Below, in pieces: positions 53,386-64,000 of a stretch of DNA of 64,000 nt. Position numbers and translations under genes: made by a program. Every line of letters begins with the position of its first letter. Position 1 is the first letter of the stretch. Below the pieces are notes generated by a model that did not search any database, was not told where the DNA came from, and saw only the letters and a list, made by a program, of their open reading frames with translations. This DNA comes from Paulinella micropora (lineage: Eukaryota > Cercozoa > Imbricatea > Euglyphida): NCBI GenBank assembly GCA_009731375.1, contig BJOX01000320.1, forward strand, positions 269,612-333,611. Reading direction: 5' to 3'.

Positions 53386-55681
53386 GACTCAACGTAGATT
53401 GTGAGTTTGGTAAGCTGAGCTTTGCAAAAACTACTGTAAAGTACTTGATTCAGAAGGCTGGCTTCAAGTCCAACGTATAGTTCAAGTGTCCAGGATTCGC
53501 TTCTGGGTAAAAAGTACCATCGGCTATGACTCTGGGCTCATTTTTCACCGGTTCACGTCCTTGTCAACAAATTTACCGCTATGACTGTCACTGTAAAATA
53601 GACAAAAAGGCAGTGATATGGGGGAAAAGGCGATTCATAGCTGAATCTTTAAATTGATCGTTTGAAGTCATTTCTGAACGAAATCGAAAACTAGTTAGTG
53701 AAGTCGAAACGTCGTGCAAAGGAGACTCTAACGGGCCGGTCAAAACTTAAACAGCGAAAGTCAACTGTAGTGATTTTAGCCGGTCGTTAAAGTGCTCAGT
53801 CTGATAAGTTAGTTCAAGTTATCTTATTTCTTTTCGAGGACTCCTTCTCTCCTTCCTCTTTTTATGAAAGTTTGATGCTTACTGTTTTGTTTTTGTGCCA
53901 TCCTGATACAAGAATCAGACATTGTTTCCTAGAAAATTCACATTATATAACTTGGTTTCTTGTCTCATCTGCGATCCAATATTCAACTTGGCATTTCACA
54001 CATCGTCTTGCTTGCATTGCATTCTCAAGTTGTGTTCTCTTTTCACTTCATCGTCTTTGTTCAAGTTTCTTGCAATGTTTTCTTTTTTCTGTCTGGTTGC
54101 AAAGTTGATGGTCAATAAGAGAGATAGTATTCCTACCCAAACCCGTAGTGGGAGCATGGGATCCGTAACTTAACCCGGCGACAACCTCAGTGATATCGAG
54201 GCACAAGGCCCGAGTATTTGGGGAAGTGGAAGCGTCTGGCCCAAAGGCGTGGCTGCCCGCTAGGATCTGTGCGTAACCTACCTCTCGGTCATGGGATACA
54301 CGACATGGTATGTAGGAGAAAGCTTGAGGAACATATATGAGGGAGGGAAAGGGAGGGTAGAAGGGAGGAAAAAAAGAAAGAACCGGAACTATATAATGCT
54401 CTAACACCGGGAGGGGTCGTCCCTGGTCCTGCTGACGTTCGCCTGGTCGTAAACATTCATCGGGTCCCATCGTGGGCTGGGACGTTCCAGGAGGCACTTC
54501 GTCGTAGACTGGTCCAAATATCGGGGCGCCCCACACACTCACGAGACTCGGAACTGTATAATATTCTAACATCAGGAAGAGTCGTTTGTGGTCTTACTCG
54601 CGATCTCCTGGTCGTCCATCACCAGCGGCTTCCCTTGAACTGTATATCCGTTACACCTGGAGGGAGAGAAATTGAGGGAAGGTTTCGTCGTAGGCTGAAA
54701 GAGGTTGAACGCCCGGAGGATTCGGTATCGGTACTGGGTGCTGAAGGGGGGGCTGAGAGCCGAAGAATCCGGTAACAGTACTGGGTGTCGAAGGGGGGGA
54801 GGGGGAGCCGTGAAAAATCTGGGTTGGTGGCACGACGGGAAAGGGAAAAGAATAGGCCTGATTCCTTCAAGTGGAGTTGTAGCCAGTTTGAAAAAATTTG
54901 AAGAAAGATACTAAACTTTGACGACAGGGAGACAATTCAAATCTAGCACGAGAGTCGAGTGCCTTGAACTTGAGGTCGGGGAAGAGGTGGAGAGTAGTGT
55001 GGGGTGTTTGGGGCACCGCTAGCTTCGTCAGCTGGACGTAATGTTTAATGAATCAAGAGAGGACACAGGGGTCGAGTCAGGGGGGGACGGGGGGATTATA
55101 AAAGAAAGTGTCCGTGCAAACTTGGCACGAGGCAATGTCCCTGGTATAGAGTGTAGAGGCCTGGGTGAAGGACATAAGACAGGGGAAGAATCCTCAGGCT
55201 GAGATGCCGGTCACGGGGGTCGGAAGCCTCACTGGCTGGCAGTCTCGACCAGAGGGTCTCCCTTGTCCTTGACTTGGCCGACCCGAACCCCCCACGAGAC
55301 AGTTAGGAGTGCGGCGTTTCCTGCCCAGACTTTTCCAGAGGGATTGTCGGGCTCAGTCCTATCTTTGACTCTGTGCACGTGGGGACGACCCTGGTGAGTC
55401 TTGTCATTGTTTATCTCGTGGCGTCTGCGCTGTGGATGAATTTCCACGCCTGGAGGATTGTGTCATGGCAGATCTTGGTCATCCCGCGGAAGATGTCGAG
55501 TACTACAGCTTTCGATAGGACAAAGCGAAGTTCATTGACAGTGTGAGGTTTCTGAGATATAGCCTTTTGATCCCATTGCTATCACAATGATGCTTGAAGA
55601 CATGTTGCGTCCCCTTAACCGATGCTGGTGGATCGTGTCTTGCAGTTGTTCATATCTATGGTCATAGATGGCTCTTGGGTT

Positions 55682-57045
55682 CTATCCCCACGCCCGGGTA
55701 GCTTTCCACGGGACTGAGTGCCACGTAACCGGAGGGTCTTCGCCTCTGTCGGAATTGGGGTCCTTGGGGATGTATGGAGGTCTAACTCGTAGTCCATTAT
55801 GGTCCCAGATTCTCTTTCTGTCTTTCCCGTCTAGAACTGCAGTAAGGTAGTTTTCATCTTCTCTGACCAACCATTCGTCCCTTCGAAACGTGCAGTCCAG
55901 TAGGTAGACATGTGGTGCCTTGTAGTCCCGTGCTGCTAGGAGGTCAATCTTGTATGGAATCTCGGACCCTGCTAGGTCAGCCATGATCTGGGCTGCCGGA
56001 TGGATGGGTGTTGAGGGGTCTCTAGGGGGCCTTTGGTTATCATCTTCGAGTGGGCCTACACCTGTCCCGTCGTCCTTCAGGTCCTCAGCTAGTGGTCTTG
56101 GTAAGGCTCCCTCCTCACCGATGATCGTTAGCTTACTGTCTCCTTCCGTGTCATCGTCCATGAGTAGGCCTTTTTCTATGCACCGGCGAATCCACTGTCT
56201 GCATTTTGAGTGTTTGACATCGACTAGCGCCCTTAGGGCTTGTGGGTGGCGCTCCGATTTGGAGAGAAGGTAATGACTAATATCTCCGGTCACTTCACAT
56301 CCGTAGGAGCATTTGGGTGAAATGGATCCTTTGGTAATGGTAACGCTCAGTCTAGCGGGGGTGTTCCAGGCCTCAAGTTGGCATTTAAAGCAGCCTCTCT
56401 GGCAGAGTAACCACTTCGGGGTTGAAGGAACTCATTCATCATCGCTTGGAATGGCTTTCGGATCTCTGATCGGATTCCCCAGGTGAGACCGAACCTGGGG
56501 GCAACAGTCGTCTTGTAGGCGTTCTCCGATACTCGTTGTCGGAGCTTCCAGACGTTGTACGACGCCAGGTTAGTCTTTATCGTCTTTATGACGTTGTCGA
56601 CCGTGTCTGGCGCCACTATCTTCTTGGTCACAGATGAGGTTGGTTACTGACAGGACGACCGGGAGTTCCAGGGGATTCCACTCCGTGTAGGAGGGTTGTA
56701 TATCATCGTCGTTGGGACATCGTGCCATTTTTGCTTCCGCTTCGGATCTCGTGAGTCGGCCTTCCGGCCAAGAGGAGTCGCCGATATGACCCGACGGGAT
56801 GCGAAGGCTCACACCTACTCCTAGTGCTCTACAAGCTCGGATCCAGGGAAGGACCATGAGGCCGTCGCGTCTGTCTTCCTTAATAAGGTGAAGGTGCCCT
56901 TGCCAGCCCATGAATGGTTGATCCGGTGGCTCTGGAAGTTTAGGGCATACATGGGAGATGTCATCCAGTAAATCGCAGAGCGGTCACTTCGTTTATTTAC
57001 GTAGATTTCTACTTGTTGCAGACTTGGGTTGCAAAGTACGGTCAC
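55682..57045 (-). pseudogene. Non-LTR retrotransposon C-terminal remnant, unit 2
   Basis: Same set of frames and same stop positions as in unit 1, shifted by 3,660 bases. No additional break was seen. Confidence 0.5.
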
Positions 57046-59341
57046 GACTCAACGTAGATTGTGAGTTTGGTAAGCTGAGCTTTGCAAAAACTACTGTAAA
57101 GTACTTGATTCAGAAGGCTGGCTTCAAGTCCAACGTATAGTTCAAGTGTCCAGGATTCGCTTCTGGGTAAAAAGTACCATCGGCTATGACTCTGGGCTCA
57201 TTTTTCACCGGTTCACGTCCTTGTCAACAAATTTACCGCTATGACTGTCACTGTAAAATAGACAAAAAGGCAGTGATATGGGGGAAAAGGCGATTCATAG
57301 CTGAATCTTTAAATTGATCGTTTGAAGTCATTTCTGAACGAAATCGAAAACTAGTTAGTGAAGTCGAAACGTCGTGCAAAGGAGACTCTAACGGGCCGGT
57401 CAAAACTTAAACAGCGAAAGTCAACTGTAGTGATTTTAGCCGGTCGTTAAAGTGCTCAGTCTGATAAGTTAGTTCAAGTTATCTTATTTCTTTTCGAGGA
57501 CTCCTTCTCTCCTTCCTCTTTTTATGAAAGTTTGATGCTTACTGTTTTGTTTTTGTGCCATCCTGATACAAGAATCAGACATTGTTTCCTAGAAAATTCA
57601 CATTATATAACTTGGTTTCTTGTCTCATCTGCGATCCAATATTCAACTTGGCATTTCACACATCGTCTTGCTTGCATTGCATTCTCAAGTTGTGTTCTCT
57701 TTTCACTTCATCGTCTTTGTTCAAGTTTCTTGCAATGTTTTCTTTTTTCTGTCTGGTTGCAAAGTTGATGGTCAATAAGAGAGATAGTATTCCTACCCAA
57801 ACCCGTAGTGGGAGCATGGGATCCGTAACTTAACCCGGCGACAACCTCAGTGATATCGAGGCACAAGGCCCGAGTATTTGGGGAAGTGGAAGCGTCTGGC
57901 CCAAAGGCGTGGCTGCCCGCTAGGATCTGTGCGTAACCTACCTCTCGGTCATGGGATACACGACATGGTATGTAGGAGAAAGCTTGAGGAACATATATGA
58001 GGGAGGGAAAGGGAGGGTAGAAGGGAGGAAAAAAAGAAAGAACCGGAACTATATAATGCTCTAACACCGGGAGGGGTCGTCCCTGGTCCTGCTGACGTTC
58101 GCCTGGTCGTAAACATTCATCGGGTCCCATCGTGGGCTGGGACGTTCCAGGAGGCACTTCGTCGTAGACTGGTCCAAATATCGGGGCGCCCCACACACTC
58201 ACGAGACTCGGAACTGTATAATATTCTAACATCAGGAAGAGTCGTTTGTGGTCTTACTCGCGATCTCCTGGTCGTCCATCACCAGCGGCTTCCCTTGAAC
58301 TGTATATCCGTTACACCTGGAGGGAGAGAAATTGAGGGAAGGTTTCGTCGTAGGCTGAAAGAGGTTGAACGCCCGGAGGATTCGGTATCGGTACTGGGTG
58401 CTGAAGGGGGGGCTGAGAGCCGAAGAATCCGGTAACAGTACTGGGTGTCGAAGGGGGGGAGGGGGAGCCGTGAAAAATCTGGGTTGGTGGCACGACGGGA
58501 AAGGGAAAAGAATAGGCCTGATTCCTTCAAGTGGAGTTGTAGCCAGTTTGAAAAAATTTGAAGAAAGATACTAAACTTTGACGACAGGGAGACAATTCAA
58601 ATCTAGCACGAGAGTCGAGTGCCTTGAACTTGAGGTCGGGGAAGAGGTGGAGAGTAGTGTGGGGTGTTTGGGGCACCGCTAGCTTCGTCAGCTGGACGTA
58701 ATGTTTAATGAATCAAGAGAGGACACAGGGGTCGAGTCAGGGGGGGACGGGGGGATTATAAAAGAAAGTGTCCGTGCAAACTTGGCACGAGGCAATGTCC
58801 CTGGTATAGAGTGTAGAGGCCTGGGTGAAGGACATAAGACAGGGGAAGAATCCTCAGGCTGAGATGCCGGTCACGGGGGTCGGAAGCCTCACTGGCTGGC
58901 AGTCTCGACCAGAGGGTCTCCCTTGTCCTTGACTTGGCCGACCCGAACCCCCCACGAGACAGTTAGGAGTGCGGCGTTTCCTGCCCAGACTTTTCCAGAG
59001 GGATTGTCGGGCTCAGTCCTATCTTTGACTCTGTGCACGTGGGGACGACCCTGGTGAGTCTTGTCATTGTTTATCTCGTGGCGTCTGCGCTGTGGATGAA
59101 TTTCCACGCCTGGAGGATTGTGTCATGGCAGATCTTGGTCATCCCGCGGAAGATGTCGAGTACTACAGCTTTCGATAGGACAAAGCGAAGTTCATTGACA
59201 GTGTGAGGTTTCTGAGATATAGCCTTTTGATCCCATTGCTATCACAATGATGCTTGAAGACATGTTGCGTCCCCTTAACCGATGCTGGTGGATCGTGTCT
59301 TGCAGTTGTTCATATCTATGGTCATAGATGGCTCTTGGGTT

Positions 59342-60705
59342 CTATCCCCACGCCCGGGTAGCTTTCCACGGGACTGAGTGCCACGTAACCGGAGGGTCTT
59401 CGCCTCTGTCGGAATTGGGGTCCTTGGGGATGTATGGAGGTCTAACTCGTAGTCCATTATGGTCCCAGATTCTCTTTCTGTCTTTCCCGTCTAGAACTGC
59501 AGTAAGGTAGTTTTCATCTTCTCTGACCAACCATTCGTCCCTTCGAAACGTGCAGTCCAGTAGGTAGACATGTGGTGCCTTGTAGTCCCGTGCTGCTAGG
59601 AGGTCAATCTTGTATGGAATCTCGGACCCTGCTAGGTCAGCCATGATCTGGGCTGCCGGATGGATGGGTGTTGAGGGGTCTCTAGGGGGCCTTTGGTTAT
59701 CATCTTCGAGTGGGCCTACACCTGTCCCGTCGTCCTTCAGGTCCTCAGCTAGTGGTCTTGGTAAGGCTCCCTCCTCACCGATGATCGTTAGCTTACTGTC
59801 TCCTTCCGTGTCATCGTCCATGAGTAGGCCTTTTTCTATGCACCGGCGAATCCACTGTCTGCATTTTGAGTGTTTGACGTCGACTAGCGCCCTTAGGGCT
59901 TGTGGGTGGCGCTCCGATTTGGAGAGAAGGTAATGACTAATATCTCCGGTCACTTCACATCCGTAGGAGCATTTGGGTGAAATGGATCCTTTGGTAATGG
60001 TAACGCTCAGTCTAGCGGGGGTGTTCCAGGCCTCAAGTTGGCATTTAAAGCAGCCTCTCTGGCAGAGTAACCACTTCGGGGTTGAAGGAACTCATTCATC
60101 ATCGCTTGGAATGGCTTTCGGATCTCTGATCGGATTCCCCAGGTGAGACCGAACCTGGGGGCAACAGTCGTCTTGTAGGCGTTCTCCGATACTCGTTGTC
60201 GGAGCTTCCAGACGTTGTACGACGCCAGGTTAGTCTTTATCGTCTTTATGACGTTGTCGACCGTGTCTGGCGCCACTATCTTCTTGGTCACAGATGAGGT
60301 TGGTTACTGACAGGACGACCGGGAGTTCCAGGGGATTCCACTCCGTGTAGGAGGGTTGTATATCATCGTCGTTGGGACATCGTGCCATTTTTGCTTCCGC
60401 TTCGGATCTCGTGAGTCGGCCTTCCGGCCAAGAGGAGTCGCCGATATGACCCGACGGGATGCGAAGGCTCACACCTACTCCTAGTGCTCTACAAGCTCGG
60501 ATCCAGGGAAGGACCATGAGGCCGTCGCGTCTGTCTTCCTTAATAAGGTGAAGGTGCCCTTGCCAGCCCATGAATGGTTGATCCGGTGGCTCTGGAAGTT
60601 TAGGGCATACATGGGAGATGTCATCCAGTAAATCGCAGAGCGGTCACTTCGTTTATTTACGTAGATTTCTACTTGTTGCAGACTTGGGTTGCAAAGTACG
60701 GTCAC
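59342..60705 (-). pseudogene. Non-LTR retrotransposon C-terminal remnant, unit 3
   Basis: Same as unit 1 except for a base change at 59879 (A to G on the + strand), which leaves the frames unchanged. Confidence 0.5.
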
Positions 60706-63001
60706 GACTCAACGTAGATTGTGAGTTTGGTAAGCTGAGCTTTGCAAAAACTACTGTAAAGTACTTGATTCAGAAGGCTGGCTTCAAGTCCAACGTATAG
60801 TTCAAGTGTCCAGGATTCGCTTCTGGGTAAAAAGTACCATCGGCTATGACTCTGGGCTCATTTTTCACCGGTTCACGTCCTTGTCAACAAATTTACCGCT
60901 ATGACTGTCACTGTAAAATAGACAAAAAGGCAGTGATATGGGGGAAAAGGCGATTCATAGCTGAATCTTTAAATTGATCGTTTGAAGTCATTTCTGAACG
61001 AAATCGAAAACTAGTTAGTGAAGTCGAAACGTCGTGCAAAGGAGACTCTAACGGGCCGGTCAAAACTTAAACAGCGAAAGTCAACTGTAGTGATTTTAGC
61101 CGGTCGTTAAAGTGCTCAGTCTGATAAGTTAGTTCAAGTTATCTTATTTCTTTTCGAGGACTCCTTCTCTCCTTCCTCTTTTTATGAAAGTTTGATGCTT
61201 ACTGTTTTGTTTTTGTGCCATCCTGATACAAGAATCAGACATTGTTTCCTAGAAAATTCACATTATATAACTTGGTTTCTTGTCTCATCTGCGATCCAAT
61301 ATTCAACTTGGCATTTCACACATCGTCTTGCTTGCATTGCATTCTCAAGTTGTGTTCTCTTTTCACTTCATCGTCTTTGTTCAAGTTTCTTGCAATGTTT
61401 TCTTTTTTCTGTCTGGTTGCAAAGTTGATGGTCAATAAGAGAGATAGTATTCCTACCCAAACCCGTAGTGGGAGCATGGGATCCGTAACTTAACCCGGCG
61501 ACAACCTCAGTGATATCGAGGCACAAGGCCCGAGTATTTGGGGAAGTGGAAGCGTCTGGCCCAAAGGCGTGGCTGCCCGCTAGGATCTGTGCGTAACCTA
61601 CCTCTCGGTCATGGGATACACGACATGGTATGTAGGAGAAAGCTTGAGGAACATATATGAGGGAGGGAAAGGGAGGGTAGAAGGGAGGAAAAAAAGAAAG
61701 AACCGGAACTATATAATGCTCTAACACCGGGAGGGGTCGTCCCTGGTCCTGCTGACGTTCGCCTGGTCGTAAACATTCATCGGGTCCCATCGTGGGCTGG
61801 GACGTTCCAGGAGGCACTTCGTCGTAGACTGGTCCAAATATCGGGGCGCCCCACACACTCACGAGACTCGGAACTGTATAATATTCTAACATCAGGAAGA
61901 GTCGTTTGTGGTCTTACTCGCGATCTCCTGGTCGTCCATCACCAGCGGCTTCCCTTGAACTGTATATCCGTTACACCTGGAGGGAGAGAAATTGAGGGAA
62001 GGTTTCGTCGTAGGCTGAAAGAGGTTGAACGCCCGGAGGATTCGGTATCGGTACTGGGTGCTGAAGGGGGGGCTGAGAGCCGAAGAATCCGGTAACAGTA
62101 CTGGGTGTCGAAGGGGGGGAGGGGGAGCCGTGAAAAATCTGGGTTGGTGGCACGACGGGAAAGGGAAAAGAATAGGCCTGATTCCTTCAAGTGGAGTTGT
62201 AGCCAGTTTGAAAAAATTTGAAGAAAGATACTAAACTTTGACGACAGGGAGACAATTCAAATCTAGCACGAGAGTCGAGTGCCTTGAACTTGAGGTCGGG
62301 GAAGAGGTGGAGAGTAGTGTGGGGTGTTTGGGGCACCGCTAGCTTCGTCAGCTGGACGTAATGTTTAATGAATCAAGAGAGGACACAGGGGTCGAGTCAG
62401 GGGGGGACGGGGGGATTATAAAAGAAAGTGTCCGTGCAAACTTGGCACGAGGCAATGTCCCTGGTATAGAGTGTAGAGGCCTGGGTGAAGGACATAAGAC
62501 AGGGGAAGAATCCTCAGGCTGAGATGCCGGTCACGGGGGTCGGAAGCCTCACTGGCTGGCAGTCTCGACCAGAGGGTCTCCCTTGTCCTTGACTTGGCCG
62601 ACCCGAACCCCCCACGAGACAGTTAGGAGTGCGGCGTTTCCTGCCCAGACTTTTCCAGAGGGATTGTCGGGCTCAGTCCTATCTTTGACTCTGTGCACGT
62701 GGGGACGACCCTGGTGAGTCTTGTCATTGTTTATCTCGTGGCGTCTGCGCTGTGGATGAATTTCCACGCCTGGAGGATTGTGTCATGGCAGATCTTGGTC
62801 ATCCCGCGGAAGATGTCGAGTACTACAGCTTTCGATAGGACAAAGCGAAGTTCATTGACAGTGTGAGGTTTCTGAGATATAGCCTTTTGATCCCATTGCT
62901 ATCACAATGATGCTTGAAGACATGTTGCGTCCCCTTAACCGATGCTGGTGGATCGTGTCTTGCAGTTGTTCATATCTATGGTCATAGATGGCTCTTGGGT
63001 T

Positions 63002-63682
63002 CTATCCCCACGCCCGGGTAGCTTTCCACGGGACTGAGTGCCACGTAACCGGAGGGTCTTCGCCTCTGTCGGAATTGGGGTCCTTGGGGATGTATGGAGG
63101 TCTAACTCGTAGTCCATTATGGTCCCAGATTCTCTTTCTGTCTTTCCCGTCTAGGACTGCAGTAAGGTAGTTTTCATCAAAAAATTGATTTACATGTCAT
63201 TGATTTACCAAAAAATTAATCTTTATGACGTTGTCGACCGTGTCTGGCGCCACTATCTTCTTGGTCACAGATGAGGTTGGTTACTGACAGGACGACCGGG
63301 AGTTCCAGGGGATTCCACTCCGTGTAGGAGGGTTGTATATCATCGTCGTTGGGACATCGTGCCATTTTTGCTTCCGCTTCGGATCTCGTGAGTCTGCCTT
63401 CCGGCCAAGAGGAGTCGCCGATATGACCCGACGGGATGCGAAGGCTCACACCTACTCCTAGTGCTCTACAAGCTCGGATCCAGGGAAGGACCATGAGGCC
63501 GTCGCGTCTGTCTTCCTTAATAAGGTGAAGGTGCCCTTGCCAGCCCATGAATGGTTGATCCGGTGGCTCTGGAAGTTTAGGGCATACATGGGAGATGTCA
63601 TCCAGTAAATCGCAGAGCGGTCACTTCGTTTATTTACGTAGATTTCTACTTGTTGCAGACTTGGGTTGCAAAGTACGGTCAC
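63002..63682 (-). pseudogene. Retrotransposon remnant, unit 4, deleted
   Basis: The segment corresponding to unit 3 59519-60242 is missing and replaced by 41 unrelated bases (63179-63219). Most of the zinc-finger/endonuclease frame and the 94-codon frame are thus lost. The 113- and 74-codon frames remain. Confidence 0.5.
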
Positions 63683-64000
63683 GACTCAACGTAGATTGTG
63701 AGTTTGGTAAGCTGAGCTTTGCAAAAACTACTGTAAAGTACTTGATTCAGAAGGCTGGCTTCAAGTCCAACGTATAGTTCAAGTGTCCAGGATTCGCTTC
63801 TGGGTAAAAAGTACCATCGGCTATGACTCTGGGCTCATTTTTCACCGGTTCACGTCCTTGTCAACAAATTTACCGCTATGACTGTCACTGTAAAATAGAC
63901 AAAAAGGCAGTGATATGGGGGAAAAGGCGATTCATAGCTGAATCTTTAAATTGATCGTTTGAAGTCATTTCTGAACGAAATCGAAAACTAGTTAGTGAAG

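Larger units (their letters stand above)
51321..64000. repeat. Tandem array of a 3,660-bp unit
   Basis: Units at 51321-54980, 54981-58640 and 58641-62300, plus a partial fourth from 62301 that carries a 724-base internal deletion. Copies are almost identical: the differences I noticed are single bases (for example at 51399, 59879, 63155 and 63395). The unit contains minus-strand coding remnants, a direct repeat of ~65 bases at a spacing of 165 (54384 and 54549 in unit 1), and a G-rich patch. Confidence 0.95.

Noticed and set aside
54048-54572. 174-codon minus-strand frame in each 3,660-bp unit as a gene
   Set aside because: It contains no recognised domain and spans an internal direct repeat and a Pro/Phe-rich stretch. 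Treated as part of the repeat unit.

Overview
The window looks like a gap-ridden eukaryotic nuclear scaffold, possibly from an invertebrate animal. It has dense tri-, tetra- and pentanucleotide microsatellites, a tRNA-derived SINE, LINE remnants, and 11 runs of N. I cannot name the species. No confident host protein gene or rRNA gene was found.

The centrepiece is a complete Polinton/Maverick-type element (endogenous virus-like DNA transposon) at 7526-28869, 21,344 bp. It has 95-bp perfect terminal inverted repeats, 5'-AG...CT-3' ends and a perfect 6-bp target duplication (ATATAA at 7520-7525 and 28870-28875). It carries a replication and integration module: protein-primed DNA polymerase B, a retroviral-type integrase and a nuclease-domain protein. 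It also carries a virion module: A32/FtsK-like packaging ATPase, adenain-type protease, penton-like minor capsid protein, double-jelly-roll major capsid protein and small basic proteins. Accessory genes include a 1305-aa fibre-like protein ending in an S74 chaperone domain, a class-3 lipase-like protein, a second probable virion surface protein, a membrane protein, a secreted Cys-rich protein and two paralogous zinc-finger genes. Morphogenesis genes lie mainly on the + strand and POLB, INT and the zinc-finger genes on the - strand. Most starts follow an AT-rich TATATA-like box, and many gene ends carry a palindromic hairpin, four of them touching or containing the TAG stop codon. Five genes change frame, mostly exactly in homopolymer runs, one has an in-frame TAG, and the MCP is cut by an assembly gap. 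The copy is therefore either decaying or shows homopolymer sequencing errors.

Left flank (1-7519): microsatellites, a roughly 1.8-kb imperfect palindrome built around (TAG)n/(CTA)n, and four copies of a tRNA-derived SINE embedded in (ATT)n. Right flank (28876-51320): microsatellite arrays interrupted by short cassettes and by a 0.55-kb dispersed repeat whose edges are (TATC)n, a zinc-knuckle LINE fragment (39.4-40.1 kb), large pentanucleotide arrays, a foldback MITE-like element (46601-46881) and about 2.6 kb of low-repeat sequence.

From 51321 to the end is a tandem array with a 3,660-bp unit: three full units plus a fourth carrying an internal deletion. The units are nearly identical and contain a broken minus-strand reading frame resembling the C-terminal zinc-finger/endonuclease part of an R2/NeSL-type non-LTR retrotransposon. 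A diverged copy of part of the unit lies at 47.06-47.75 kb.
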